Below are positions 46,823-54,086 of a DNA stretch of 64,000 nucleotides, piece after piece. Position 1 is the first letter of the stretch; each line of letters starts with the position of its first letter. Both the position numbers and the translations under genes were made by a program. The notes under the pieces were generated by a model that was given only the letters and a program-made list of their open reading frames with translations, made no database searches and was not told the DNA's origin. The DNA lies in the NCBI GenBank assembly GCA_963827585.1, contig CAWHCK010000013.1, positions 62,001 through 126,000 on the forward strand, written 5' to 3'. Source of the DNA: VAZQ01 sp963827585 (GTDB lineage: Bacteria; Pseudomonadota; Alphaproteobacteria; Rhizobiales; Xanthobacteraceae).

Positions 46823-47302
46823 ATGCGCCAGAACGCCCTCTTGCGATCGGGGAAGGGCTTGGGGACCCCAGGCACCGCCCGAAAGAAAGTCGCTCACGTT
46901 GCCGTGGTCCAGACGGTTCCCGGCGAGGATCGCGAGGGCCACTTCGCCGTTCGCAACGGCGTGCGCTGCGCCGGCGTGCACCTGATCGTCGATCTGCACG
47001 GGGCCGAGGGGCTCAACGACATCGACCTGATCGAGGCGACGCTGCGCCGGTGCGTGGACGCCGCGCAGGCCACGCTCCTGCACATTCACCTGCACCATTT
47101 CCAGCCCAACGGTGTATCCGGCGTTGCGGTGCTGGCGGAGAGCCATATTTCGATTCATACGTGGCCCGACGCGGGCTATGCGGCCCTCGACGTCTTCATG
47201 TGCGGCAAGGCCAGCCCCGATGCCTGCGTTCCCGTGCTGCGCGAGGCCTTCAAGGCCAAGCGCGTCGAGGTGAGCGAAATCCTGCGCGGGCAGGACACCT
47301 AG
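46823..47302 (+). CDS. speD: S-adenosylmethionine decarboxylase proenzyme
   Basis: Produces decarboxylated SAM, the aminopropyl donor for spermidine. 159 residues from the ATG at 46823, chosen because GGGGAGG lies at 46811-46817. The self-cleavage site is in VAVLAESHISIHTWPDAGY: Glu106-Ser107, with Ser107 becoming the pyruvoyl group; FMCGKASPD supplies the conserved cysteine. The residues before about 25 are an extension compared with short SpeH-type enzymes. The TAG stop is the CTAG end of a palindromic repeat. speE follows after 194 bases of repeat DNA. Confidence 0.94.
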   Translation: MRQNALLRSGKGLGTPGTARKKVAHVAVVQTVPGEDREGHFAVRNGVRCAGVHLIVDLHGAEGLNDIDLIEATLRRCVDAAQATLLHIHLHHFQPNGVSGVAVLAESHISIHTWPDAGYAALDVFMCGKASPDACVPVLREAFKAKRVEVSEILRGQDT

Positions 47303-47427
47303 AGCGTGATTGCTTTAGGTTGAGTCGCAATCACGCTCTAGCTTTTTGTTTGAGCATGATCTTTTCGGAAAACCGGTACCCACCCCGGATCAAGTCCGGG
47401 GCAGGCTTTTTCCGGATCATGCTCTAA
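47299..47427. repeat. Palindromic repeat family B, copy 1 (with inserted mini-palindrome)
   Basis: First palindrome: ctagagcgtgattgc / gcaatcacgctctag (47299-47342). Second: gagcatgatcttttcgga paired with tccggatcatgctc, loop aaaccggtaccca. Compared with copy 2 (48980-49084) the second palindrome has an extra ccccggatcaagtccggggc-like block near 47382-47404. The TAG at 47300-47302 is the speD stop. This sequence type is dispersed in many rhizobial genomes. Confidence 0.9.
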
Positions 47428-47429
47428 AG

Positions 47430-47494
47430 CGGAGGACAGACAACAGAGAGCGGCGACGGACGGGCTTCTCGTCTGTCGCCCATCGTCTGTCATC
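47430..47494. repeat. Inverted-repeat element before speE, related to 595-669
   Basis: Left arm cggaggacagacaacagag, right arm catcgtctgtcatctgatgt; loop includes acgggcttctcgtctgtcg. The arms match only partly (about two thirds). The composition and the loop resemble the element between rpsR and DUF2232. Confidence 0.5.
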
Positions 47495-47496
47495 TG

Positions 47497-48450
47497 ATGT
47501 CCGACATGGCCGAAAAACGTCGGATCCCCGAAACGCTGTTCGACGACCTCGGCTTCCGCATGACCTACGAGGTCGAGCGGGTGATCCACGAAGTGCGCAC
47601 CGAGCACCAGCATCTCGTTCTGTTCGAGCATCCGTTCTTCGGCAAGATGCTGATGCTCGATGGCGCGACCCAGGTCACGACCGCGGATGAATTTGTCTAC
47701 CACGAGATGATGGCCCATGTGCCGATCCTGGCGCACGGCCGCGCGCGGGAGGTGCTGATCGTCGGCGGCGGCGATTGCGGCATCGCCGAGGAGGTGCTCA
47801 AGCACAGATCGGTCAAGCGCCTCACCCAGGTCGAGATCGATGCCTCGGTGGTCGAATTCTCCAAGCAGCACTTTCCGGAATTCACCGCGCCGGTGTTCGC
47901 CGACAAGCGCTTCGACCTCGTCATCGACGACGGCATGAAATACGTGGCCGGGACCGACCGGCGCTTCGACGTGATCATCGTCGACTCCACCGATCCTCAG
48001 GGGCCCGGCAAGGTGCTGTTCAGCCGGAAATTCTACGCCGCCTGCAAGCGCTGCATGGCGAAGGGCGGCGTCATGGTCACGCAGAACGGGGTGCCGATCT
48101 TCCAATCGAACGAGCTCAGGGCGACCATCGTCGCGTTTCGCAAGCTGTTCGCGGACGGCTATTGCTACATCGCGGCGATCCCGACCTATATCGGCGGACA
48201 TCTGGCCATGGGCTGGGCCACCGACAATGCCAAATTGCGCCAAGCCTCGGTCAAGACCATCGCCGATCGCTACGAGAAGGCCGGCCGCTTCGCCACCAAA
48301 TACTGGACCCCCGAGGTCCACGTGGCAGCCTTCGCGCTGCCCCGCTTCATTGCGGACAAGATGGCGAAAGCAGCAAAGCGCCGACGGCCGCGGCGCGGTG
48401 CGGCGGCGTCGATCAGCCGCCCGCCGTCTCCTTCGCGACGTCGAAGTTGA
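47497..48450 (+). CDS. speE: Spermidine synthase (polyamine aminopropyltransferase)
   Basis: Transfers the aminopropyl group from decarboxylated SAM to putrescine. 317 residues: N-terminal strand domain, GKMLMLDGATQVTTADEFVY, HEMMAHVPILAHG, the SAM fold VLIVGGGDCGIAEEVLKH, VEIDASVVEFSKQHF, VIIVDSTDPQGPGKVLFSRK (catalytic Asp) and the C-terminal GGHLAMGWATDN. A basic low-complexity tail (AKRRRPRRGAAAS...) extends beyond the family core and runs 38 bases into the 3' end of the convergent VOC gene, so the native stop may have been earlier. Functional partner of speD. Confidence 0.95.
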   Translation: MSDMAEKRRIPETLFDDLGFRMTYEVERVIHEVRTEHQHLVLFEHPFFGKMLMLDGATQVTTADEFVYHEMMAHVPILAHGRAREVLIVGGGDCGIAEEVLKHRSVKRLTQVEIDASVVEFSKQHFPEFTAPVFADKRFDLVIDDGMKYVAGTDRRFDVIIVDSTDPQGPGKVLFSRKFYAACKRCMAKGGVMVTQNGVPIFQSNELRATIVAFRKLFADGYCYIAAIPTYIGGHLAMGWATDNAKLRQASVKTIADRYEKAGRFATKYWTPEVHVAAFALPRFIADKMAKAAKRRRPRRGAAASISRPPSPSRRRS

Positions 48451-48814
48451 GCTCGATCAGCACGTTGTTCGGATCGGTGACGAAGATCTGCCGGCGCGTG
48501 CTGTTGGGCACCACGTTGACGCGGAACCCAATGCCTTTCTGCGCGAGGTGCTGCTTCATCGCGTCGAAGCCGCGGCTGCCGAAGGCGATGTGGTCGATGA
48601 CGCCCGAATCCGGCCGCTGCGGCGTATCCGTCGGCGAGATATCGTTGAGGTGCAGCACCGGATGGCCTTCGCTGTAGAGCCAAGCGCCGGGGAAGTCGAA
48701 CGGCGGCCGCGGCCCATTCACCAAGCCCAGCACGTCCTCGTAGAAGCGAACCGTATCGCCGAGGTTGCGGGTCGAGACGTTGTAATGGTCGAGCATACCG
48801 ACGCTCATGCTCAT
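48413..48814 (-). CDS. VOC-superfamily protein (glyoxalase/dioxygenase fold)
   Basis: 133 residues forming two beta-alpha-beta-beta-beta modules. Metal-site candidates are His in MLDHYNVSTRNLGDTVRFYE, His in GHPVLHLNDISPT and Glu in PNNVLIELNFD, the pattern of glyoxalase and extradiol dioxygenase relatives. DHIAFGSRGFDAMKQHLAQK begins the second module. Substrate unknown. Converges on speE with a 38-base overlap of coding sequence. The start may be the ATG at 48808 or 48796. Confidence 0.85.
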   Translation of the reverse strand: MSMSVGMLDHYNVSTRNLGDTVRFYEDVLGLVNGPRPPFDFPGAWLYSEGHPVLHLNDISPTDTPQRPDSGVIDHIAFGSRGFDAMKQHLAQKGIGFRVNVVPNSTRRQIFVTDPNNVLIELNFDVAKETAGG

Positions 48815-48910
48815 TTAGCTTCTCCCGTTTGGGCTTCCGCTTGGGCCAGACTTGCAACGCCGAGCTTACCGCGAAAATCGGGTCGTGACGAGCCGTCGCG
48901 CCGCCGCAAA

Positions 48911-48983
48911 GTGTCCCGATTCCGAAGTTCGCAAGTGCTTGCGGCACACTCTCATGCGAACTTCGGAAGCAAAGGGACACTAG
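48911..48983. repeat. Palindromic repeat family A1, copy 4
   Basis: gtgtcccgattccgaagttc at the left, gcgaacttcggaagc and aaagggacactag at the right; loop aagtgcttgcggcacactct. Inverted relative to 23302-23375. Right CTAG (48980-48983) is shared with the next element. Confidence 0.9.
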
Positions 48984-49084
48984 AGCGTGATTGCTTTAGG
49001 TTGAGGCGCACTCACGCTCTAGCTTTTTGTTTGAGCATGATCTTTTCGGAAAACCGGTACCCACTTTTCCGGATCATGCTCTAG
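48980..49084. repeat. Palindromic repeat family B, copy 2
   Basis: ctagagcgtgattgctttag opens it, then the second palindrome gagcatgatcttttcgga / tccggatcatgctctag with loop aaaccggtacccactttt. Very close to 47299-47427 apart from the inserted block there. CTAG ends are shared with both neighbours. Confidence 0.92.
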
Positions 49085-49175
49085 CAACTCTATGATTCTA
49101 GTGCCCCTTTTTGAACCCGAAGTTCGCAATCGGACTCGCGGCAAAGGTGTGCGAACTTCGGGTTCGGGGCACTAG
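49081..49175. repeat. Palindromic repeat family A2, copy 5
   Basis: ctagcaactctatgattcta, then gtgcccc, arms gaacccgaagttcgc / gcgaacttcgggttc and ggggcactag. Reverse complement of the element at 23213-23305 with high identity through arms, loop and tail. Confidence 0.92.
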
Positions 49176-49233
49176 ATTGTCGGACCGCGAAGAAGCGGTC
49201 ATCATGCGGTCCGCAACCAACAGGAGTGATGCC

Positions 49234-49518
49234 ATGGCTCTCGATCGCCGTCGGCGGCTGCTCGCGCTGAGGATCGCCGTTGCGCTCGGCGCGGCGGCCG
49301 CTGCAGGGATGCTCGATGCCCAAACCGCCGCAACGGCGCAAGGGCGACCGCCCGCGCCCTGGTGCGCGAATATGGGTGGGCGCGACGGAGGCTGGGACTG
49401 CGGCTACTACACCTTCGAGCAATGCATGGCGACGGCGCGCGGGCTTGGCGGGAGCTGCGCGCCCAATCCGTGGGCAATATACGCGCCCAACCCGCCGCCG
49501 CGCCGCGCCCGAAGATAG
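49234..49518 (+). CDS. DUF3551-type small exported protein
   Basis: 94 residues. Signal peptide MALDRRRRLLALRIAVALGA, then the compact Cys-rich signature APWCANMGGRDGGWDCGYYT, FEQCMATARGLGGSCAPNPW. This C-x11-C-x6-C pattern, YTFEQCMATARGxGGxCxPNP, marks DUF3551, expanded in Bradyrhizobium-type genomes with no known function. The chosen ATG at 49234 has AGGAG at 49222-49226. Tail is Pro/Arg-rich. A palindromic repeat cluster lies upstream. Confidence 0.85.
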   Translation: MALDRRRRLLALRIAVALGAAAAAGMLDAQTAATAQGRPPAPWCANMGGRDGGWDCGYYTFEQCMATARGLGGSCAPNPWAIYAPNPPPRRARR

Positions 49519-49599
49519 TCAGCGTCACCGGTCGACGGTGCCTCGCTCCGCCGGCAATTGAACTCTCAATGCGAACTTCGGGTTGCTGCCGCCAGACGG

Positions 49600-49761
49600 T
49601 CAGAACACGGCAAGATATTTCAGGAGCGAGATCACGCCGATGACGATCACGATCACGCGCACGATCTGTCGCGCGCGGCCGTCGAGCGGCAAGAGGTTGA
49701 CGAGGTAGAGCACCAGGATGACGACCAGGAAGGTGATGAGCACGCCAATGAGGACGTCCAT
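49600..49761 (-). CDS. Small two-helix membrane protein (Thivi_2564-like)
   Basis: 53 residues, translated by me from the ATG at 49761: first helix IGVLITFLVVILVLYLVNLL, a short loop PLDGRARQIVR, second helix VIVIVIGVISLLKYLAVF, stop at 49600. A hydrophobic hairpin with LLPLD at the turn resembles the Thivi_2564 type of small bacterial membrane proteins; that assignment is tentative. aggaaag and cctgtgaaaggcaacgc precede the ATG on the minus strand. Confidence 0.65.
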   Translation of the reverse strand: MDVLIGVLITFLVVILVLYLVNLLPLDGRARQIVRVIVIVIGVISLLKYLAVF

Positions 49762-49870
49762 GCGCGTTGCCTTTCACAGGAAGACTTTGGCCTGGAATCA
49801 ATTTGCATCGATAGTCTACTGGATCTCGGTGGGGTTGCCACCTCGGCTCGAAGCCCATATGCGAGCGAAT

Positions 49871-50239
49871 TCAACGCTGGCGGCGCCGATGGGTTCCGGG
49901 CAGCGAGACGCCATGGTCCGGCAGCGCACCCATGCGCGCGGCGACCTCCGGCGGCACGCGGTAGTCGCGCAGCACGTAGCGCATGTCACGGAGCCCGCAG
50001 GCCTCGCGCTGCACCACGAAGTGCCAGAGCGCGACGCTTGCCTCCGCCACCAGCGCCGCACGCAACTGCCGGCTTTCGCTCGACGGCGTCTCGCCCTGCA
50101 GCCCGGCGTCGAACTCCGCCAGCAAGGCGAGCTTTGCTTCGAGCGCGCGCCCCAGCCGGCCCAGCGCCGAGGCCTTCTCCTGGGCGAATTCGTCCTCGAG
50201 CAGGTCTACCGGCGAAAGCAGGGTCTTACGGTGAGGCAT
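49871..50239 (-). CDS. Conserved hypothetical protein, helical (possibly DUF6665)
   Basis: 122 residues: SPVDLLEDEFAQEKASALGR LGRALEAKLALLAEFDAG at the N-terminus, an amphipathic helical hairpin, then ALVAEASVALWHFVVQREAC, GLRDMRYVLRDYRVPPEVAA and RMG. The L-E-x-E-x-A-Q-E-K-A-x-A-L-G-R start and the V-P-x-E-V-x-A-R-M-G end are shared by a rhizobial family of unknown role. No signal peptide or membrane segment. I cannot assign a function. Confidence 0.65.
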   Translation of the reverse strand: MPHRKTLLSPVDLLEDEFAQEKASALGRLGRALEAKLALLAEFDAGLQGETPSSESRQLRAALVAEASVALWHFVVQREACGLRDMRYVLRDYRVPPEVAARMGALPDHGVSLPGTHRRRQR

Positions 50240-50475
50240 CGGTCGAGCCGCTCGCGTGGATGTCCATCATTCACTCGCTATGAGCGGCCTGTCGAGCCCA
50301 ATTTCAGATGCCGGAGCGAGCTCGATCGCTGCGTCATCGCGTTCGCGCACGCGTCCAAAAAGCCGCAGGCGGCAGGCTGACGTCGCGGCGGATGATCGCT
50401 TGAAGGAGTTGCGCCCATCGGCTCATATGGTCGCGCCGCCCCGTTCGCGGGCAGCCACCACGGGAGGAAACAACA

Positions 50476-51429
50476 ATGATGAGGGCGAAATGCGTCGCGG
50501 CGCTCGCCATGCTCGCCATGACAGCCGGCACGGGGAGCGTTGCCTGGTCGCAAGAGACCTTGAAGGTCGCGATCCCGCAACGGGGCGCCTGGGACGCCGG
50601 CATCGCCGAGCTCGGCCAGCGCGGCGGCATCTTCAAGAAGCACGGGCTCAATCTGGAGATTCTCTACGTCCAGGCCGGCCCGGAATCGATCCAGGCGGTG
50701 ATCGGCGGCAGCATGGATATCGCGACCGCGGCCGGGGTCTCGGCCGCCGTCGGCACCTTCGCCAAGGGCGCACCGATCCGCCTCATCGGCAGCGAAATGA
50801 TCGGCGCGCCCGATCTCTATTGGTACGTGCCGACGAACTCGCCGATCCAGAAGGTCGAGGACTTCAACGGCAAGACGGTGGCGTTCTCCTTGACCGGCTC
50901 ATCGAGCCACGCCGGACTGCTCGCGCTTATTGCGCAACACAAGCTGACGGCCAAACCGACATCGACCGGCAACATCGCGGCGACCATCACCTCGACCATG
51001 ACCGGACAAGTCGACGTCGGCTTCGGCGCGGCGCCATTCGGGCTCGACCTCCTGGAGGACGGCAAGATCCGCATCATTGCCACCGGCAACGACGTGGCCT
51101 CGCTGCGGACCCGCACCGTGCGGGTCAATCTGACCAATGTGAACACGCTGCAGAACCGCCGCGACGCGATCGTGCGCTTCAACCGCGCCTATCAGGAGAC
51201 GGTCGCCTGGATGTATTCCGATCCGGCCGCGCTGAAGCACTACGGCGAATATTCCAATCTGCCGGAGAAGATCGTGCTGCGGGTGCGTAGCCTGATTCCG
51301 AAAGAAAGCCTGGCCACCGATCGTGTCGAGGGAATCGATCAGATCATGGCCGACGCGGTGGCGGCAAAATTCATCTCCGCGCCGCTCACGGCCGAGCAGG
51401 TGAAGGAACTGGTGCAGATTCCGAAATGA
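50476..51429 (+). CDS. ABC-transporter solute-binding protein, NitT/TauT/SsuA type
   Basis: 317 residues. Signal peptide with cleavage after SVAWSQ; mature chain starts ETLKVAIPQRGAWDAGIAEL, then GGIFKKHGLNLEILYVQAGP, VIGGSMDIATAAGVSAAVGT, and VEDFNGKTVAFSLTGSSSHA. Periplasmic binding protein of the nitrate/taurine/sulfonate group. No permease or ATPase gene is next to it, so it is an orphan here and its ligand is open. It is followed by a strong inverted repeat at 51440-51528 that probably terminates its transcript. Confidence 0.88.
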   Translation: MMRAKCVAALAMLAMTAGTGSVAWSQETLKVAIPQRGAWDAGIAELGQRGGIFKKHGLNLEILYVQAGPESIQAVIGGSMDIATAAGVSAAVGTFAKGAPIRLIGSEMIGAPDLYWYVPTNSPIQKVEDFNGKTVAFSLTGSSSHAGLLALIAQHKLTAKPTSTGNIAATITSTMTGQVDVGFGAAPFGLDLLEDGKIRIIATGNDVASLRTRTVRVNLTNVNTLQNRRDAIVRFNRAYQETVAWMYSDPAALKHYGEYSNLPEKIVLRVRSLIPKESLATDRVEGIDQIMADAVAAKFISAPLTAEQVKELVQIPK

Positions 51430-51439
51430 GCGGGCGGGC

Positions 51440-51528
51440 GTAGGATAGGTTGAGCCTTAAGGGCGTTTACGCCCGTCTTCGCGGGCTAGGGACGCGCGTG
51501 AACGCGCTTAAGGCTCAACCCATCCTAC
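51440..51528. repeat. Family C palindrome (gtaggat...atcctac), copy 2
   Basis: Arms gtaggataggttgagcctta (51440-51459) and cttaaggctcaacccatcct (51507-51526) pair almost perfectly. The part 51453-51487 matches, inverted, the 35-base module at 19396-19430. Between two converging genes; could act as a transcription terminator for either strand. Confidence 0.9.
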
Positions 51529-51548
51529 ACGGCAACGGCCTGGCTCGA

Positions 51549-52449
51549 TCAGCTGAGCACGTTGTATTTCTTGAACCAGGCGATCATCTCCTTCCACGCG
51601 TCCTCAGCCGCCTCCTTGCGGTAGCTGGCACGATAATCGGCGTGGAAGCCGTGCGGCGCGCCGGCGTAGACCTTGATCTCGAAGGTCTTTCCCGCGCCCT
51701 GCAGCGCGGCCTTCATGGTGTCGACCTGAGCGAGGGGGATGCCCTGATCCGCCTCGCCGTAGAGGCCGAGCACCGGCGCCTTCATCTCGGGCGCGCGCTC
51801 GATCGGGCTCTTCGGCCAGATGGATTTTTGCGCTTCGGGATCGACCAGCGACCCGTAGAACGCAACAGCGGCCTTGAGGTTGCTGTTGTGGGCGGCATAT
51901 TCCCACACCGTTCGACCGCCGCGACAGAAGCCCATGATGCCGAGGCGGTTGGTGTCGCCGCCCTGCGATCTCGCCCACGCCACCGTGGCGTCGAGATCGG
52001 CGAGGAGCTCGGCATCCGGCTTGCTGTTGACGAGCGGCATCAGCTTCGGCATTTCGGTGATCTTGGTGAGGTCCTCGCCCTTGCGGAAGTAATAATCGGG
52101 CGCGACCGCAAAAGCGCCCGCCTTGGCGAGGCGACGGGTCGACGTCCCTGATGTATTCGTGCACGCCGAAGATCTCCATCGCCACCAGGATGACGGGCGG
52201 GTTCTGCGCGTTCGCGGGCCGCGCGTAATAGACCGGCATTTCGCCCTCGGGCACCTTGACCTTGGCGTCACCGACGGTGAGGCCGCTCGTATCGGTCTGG
52301 ATCGCTTGTGCGCGCACCGGGCCGGCCGCGAGCGTGTAGCCGGCCGCAGCCGCGGCCGAAGCGGTCATGAAAAATCCGCGCCGCGACAGCGGGTCGACCT
52401 GGTGCGCCAGTCCCTCGACATCGGGCATGAGTTTGGGTTGAGCAGACAT
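51549..52449 (-). CDS. Dienelactone hydrolase family protein, exported, frameshifted once
   Basis: Alpha/beta hydrolase related to carboxymethylenebutenolidase. From the ATG at 52449: a Tat signal SRRGFFMTASAAAAAGYTLA, then YYARPANAQNPPVILVAMEI and the catalytic triad Cys in GIMGFCRGGRTVW, Asp in GLYGEADQGIPL and His in AGAPHGFHADY. One extra base near 52140 separates HEYIRDV from TRRLAKAGAFAVAPDYYFRK. Corrected length about 299. The export signal is shared by many rhizobial DLH-like proteins and speaks against a strictly catabolic cytosolic role. Confidence 0.87.
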
Positions 52450-52542
52450 GCGAAAACCTCGCGTTCCGTGGGGTGGGGATCCTTGCTCCGAAGCGCAGAT
52501 ACGCCGCACACGCAACAGCTTGTCAACGCTCGGGGCGGCGGA

Positions 52543-53112
52543 TTATTCCGGGCGTGGAAGCTCTTTCACGATCGCGGTGATGACGCGCGCGTCCATAGGC
52601 TCGATGTCGGTGGGAAACACCGCAGCGATGCGACCGTCGCGCCCGACCAGGTATTTGTGAAAGTTCCAACGCGGCGTCTCGAGCGGACGCTCGCCGGCCG
52701 CCCATTTGTAGAACGGATGCGGGCTTGGGCCCTTCACCTGCACCTTGGCGGCGAGAGGAAACCCGATGCCGTATTCGCCGTGGGCCGTCTTCATGATGTC
52801 GGCCGCACCGCCCGGTTCCTGGCCGCCGAAATCGTTCGAGGGCACGCCGACAATCATGAGTCCGCGCTGGTGATAGCGGGCCCAGAGCTGCTGCAGGCCG
52901 ACATATTGGGGTGTGTAGCCGCACAGGGAGGCCGTGTTGACCACGAGGATCGGCTTGCCGGCGTGATCGGCAAGCCTGATGTCGCCGCCCTCGAGTCCGG
53001 CAAACGAAAAAGCATAGGCGGTGATACGGCTCATGGCGGGCGCTTGAGCAAAGGCCGGCGTTGCGAGCGCGCCAGCGAGCAGCGCGAGCACGTGTCGGCG
53101 GTCGGTGAGCAT
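52543..53112 (-). CDS. Glutathione-peroxidase family protein, exported (Cys type)
   Basis: Thiol peroxidase that reduces hydroperoxides. 189 residues from MLTDRRHVLALLAGALATPA, a signal peptide ending near FAQA. Peroxidatic cysteine in VVNTASLCGYTPQYVGLQQL, encoded by TGC, so no selenocysteine; the tetrad continues with Gln in GVPSNDFGGQEPG and Trp-Asn in PRWNFHKYLVGRDG. Family length is right. Localisation in the periplasm would protect envelope lipids. Separated from the DLH gene by 93 bases, same strand, possibly co-transcribed. Confidence 0.92.
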   Translation of the reverse strand: MLTDRRHVLALLAGALATPAFAQAPAMSRITAYAFSFAGLEGGDIRLADHAGKPILVVNTASLCGYTPQYVGLQQLWARYHQRGLMIVGVPSNDFGGQEPGGAADIMKTAHGEYGIGFPLAAKVQVKGPSPHPFYKWAAGERPLETPRWNFHKYLVGRDGRIAAVFPTDIEPMDARVITAIVKELPRPE

Positions 53113-53408
53113 GTTTCGCCCCGTTGCTGAATCGCGTGATGCGGCGTGTCCCACGCAACATTCGGTCGTTGCCGGCTGCAACGCGCGCGGCCACATCGCG
53201 ACGCTAGCAAGATCAGGGCAGGATTCCAATGACGAGGCCGTGTGGCGGGGCGCGGGACTGCTGGTCGAGGCGAGAGAAGAACCGTCTGCCAAGCGAGAGG
53301 TCGCGCGCGACCGTGTGCAGTTGCCGCGCCGGACAGCTTGAACGCCTGGATGGGCGTTGCGGGTAGCGACGCGTTCGCCGCTGCCCGCATGGTCTTCACG
53401 CAATCGAA

Positions 53409-54086
53409 TTAGTTGATGGCGAAGCAGTAGAACAGGCCGTCGCCGCCGGTGCTCTTCAAGTCCGCCTGGCTGCAGCCGCCGTCCGGACCGCGCGAGGGAT
53501 GGGACGAGTTCCAGGATTTCGAGGGCTCATCGTCGCGCAAGCCCTGGCGGTCATGATGACCGACCATTGCCGCGCCGGCCCCGCTCTTCGTCCAGTTGCC
53601 GCAGGTGCGGTCCTCGCCCGCCGCAAACGCCCGGCCGTCGGGCTGCGATCCGGTCAGCACATCGTGGCGGTTGGGGGTGTCGCCGCGGCCGTTGACCGGC
53701 TCGCCCTTCTCGGTCAGGGCGGACTGTTTGCCGATCTTGTTGTCGGCGCTGTGCAGATCGTCGACGTTGCGCGCGATGACCTCGCCCTTGGCGTTCTGCC
53801 ACGGACCCGCTCCGATGCGATCACGCGCGTTCACGGCTTGGCCACCGCCGGCGCCCTGCGTGCTCAGATAGGCGCGCCAGGTCTTGCTGCCGGCGCCGCC
53901 GGCCTGCGCCAGCTGCTGGCAGTGACGGTCTGCGCCCTCGAGGCCGCCGAGATCCCCGCCCTTGCCGGGACCGGCGCTGGTGAGGAAAAAGGTCATGGTC
54001 GCCTGCTGGGCCTGCGCACCGGCAATGATGCCGAGCGACATCAGCGCCGCCGCGGCGGCGAAAGGTAAGCTCATCCTCCAGTGCAT
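53409..54086 (-). CDS. Exported lectin-like (endostatin/C-type-lectin-fold) protein
   Basis: 225 residues. Signal peptide MHWRMSLPFAAAAALMSLGI with AQA/QQ cleavage. Mature part FFLTSAGPGKGGDLGGLEGA, DRHCQQLAQAGGAGSKTWRA YLST, and DRIGAGPWQNAKGEVIARNV at the front, CGNWTKSGAGAAMVGHHDRQ and WNSSHPSRGPDGGCSQADLK near the end, last block GDGLFYCFAIN. The order GG-L-x-G-A-D-x-x-C...W-x-A-Y-L-S...C-x-N-W...G-x-x-x-C is that of endostatin-like lectin domains found in rhizobial secretomes. Ligand unknown. Frame intact. Confidence 0.75.
   Translation of the reverse strand: MHWRMSLPFAAAAALMSLGIIAGAQAQQATMTFFLTSAGPGKGGDLGGLEGADRHCQQLAQAGGAGSKTWRAYLSTQGAGGGQAVNARDRIGAGPWQNAKGEVIARNVDDLHSADNKIGKQSALTEKGEPVNGRGDTPNRHDVLTGSQPDGRAFAAGEDRTCGNWTKSGAGAAMVGHHDRQGLRDDEPSKSWNSSHPSRGPDGGCSQADLKSTGGDGLFYCFAIN

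Larger units (their letters stand above)
48815..49233. other. Repeat-filled intergenic region
   Basis: About 420 bases between the VOC gene and the DUF3551 gene, divergent. Three repeat elements (48911-48983, 48980-49084, 49081-49175) fill 265 bases without gaps, sharing CTAG at each junction. No coding sequence beyond the flanking genes. Confidence 0.8.

Noticed and set aside
52543..53112. Selenocysteine glutathione peroxidase
   Set aside because: The active-site residue is encoded by TGC, cysteine; no in-frame TGA and no SECIS-like hairpin next to it.
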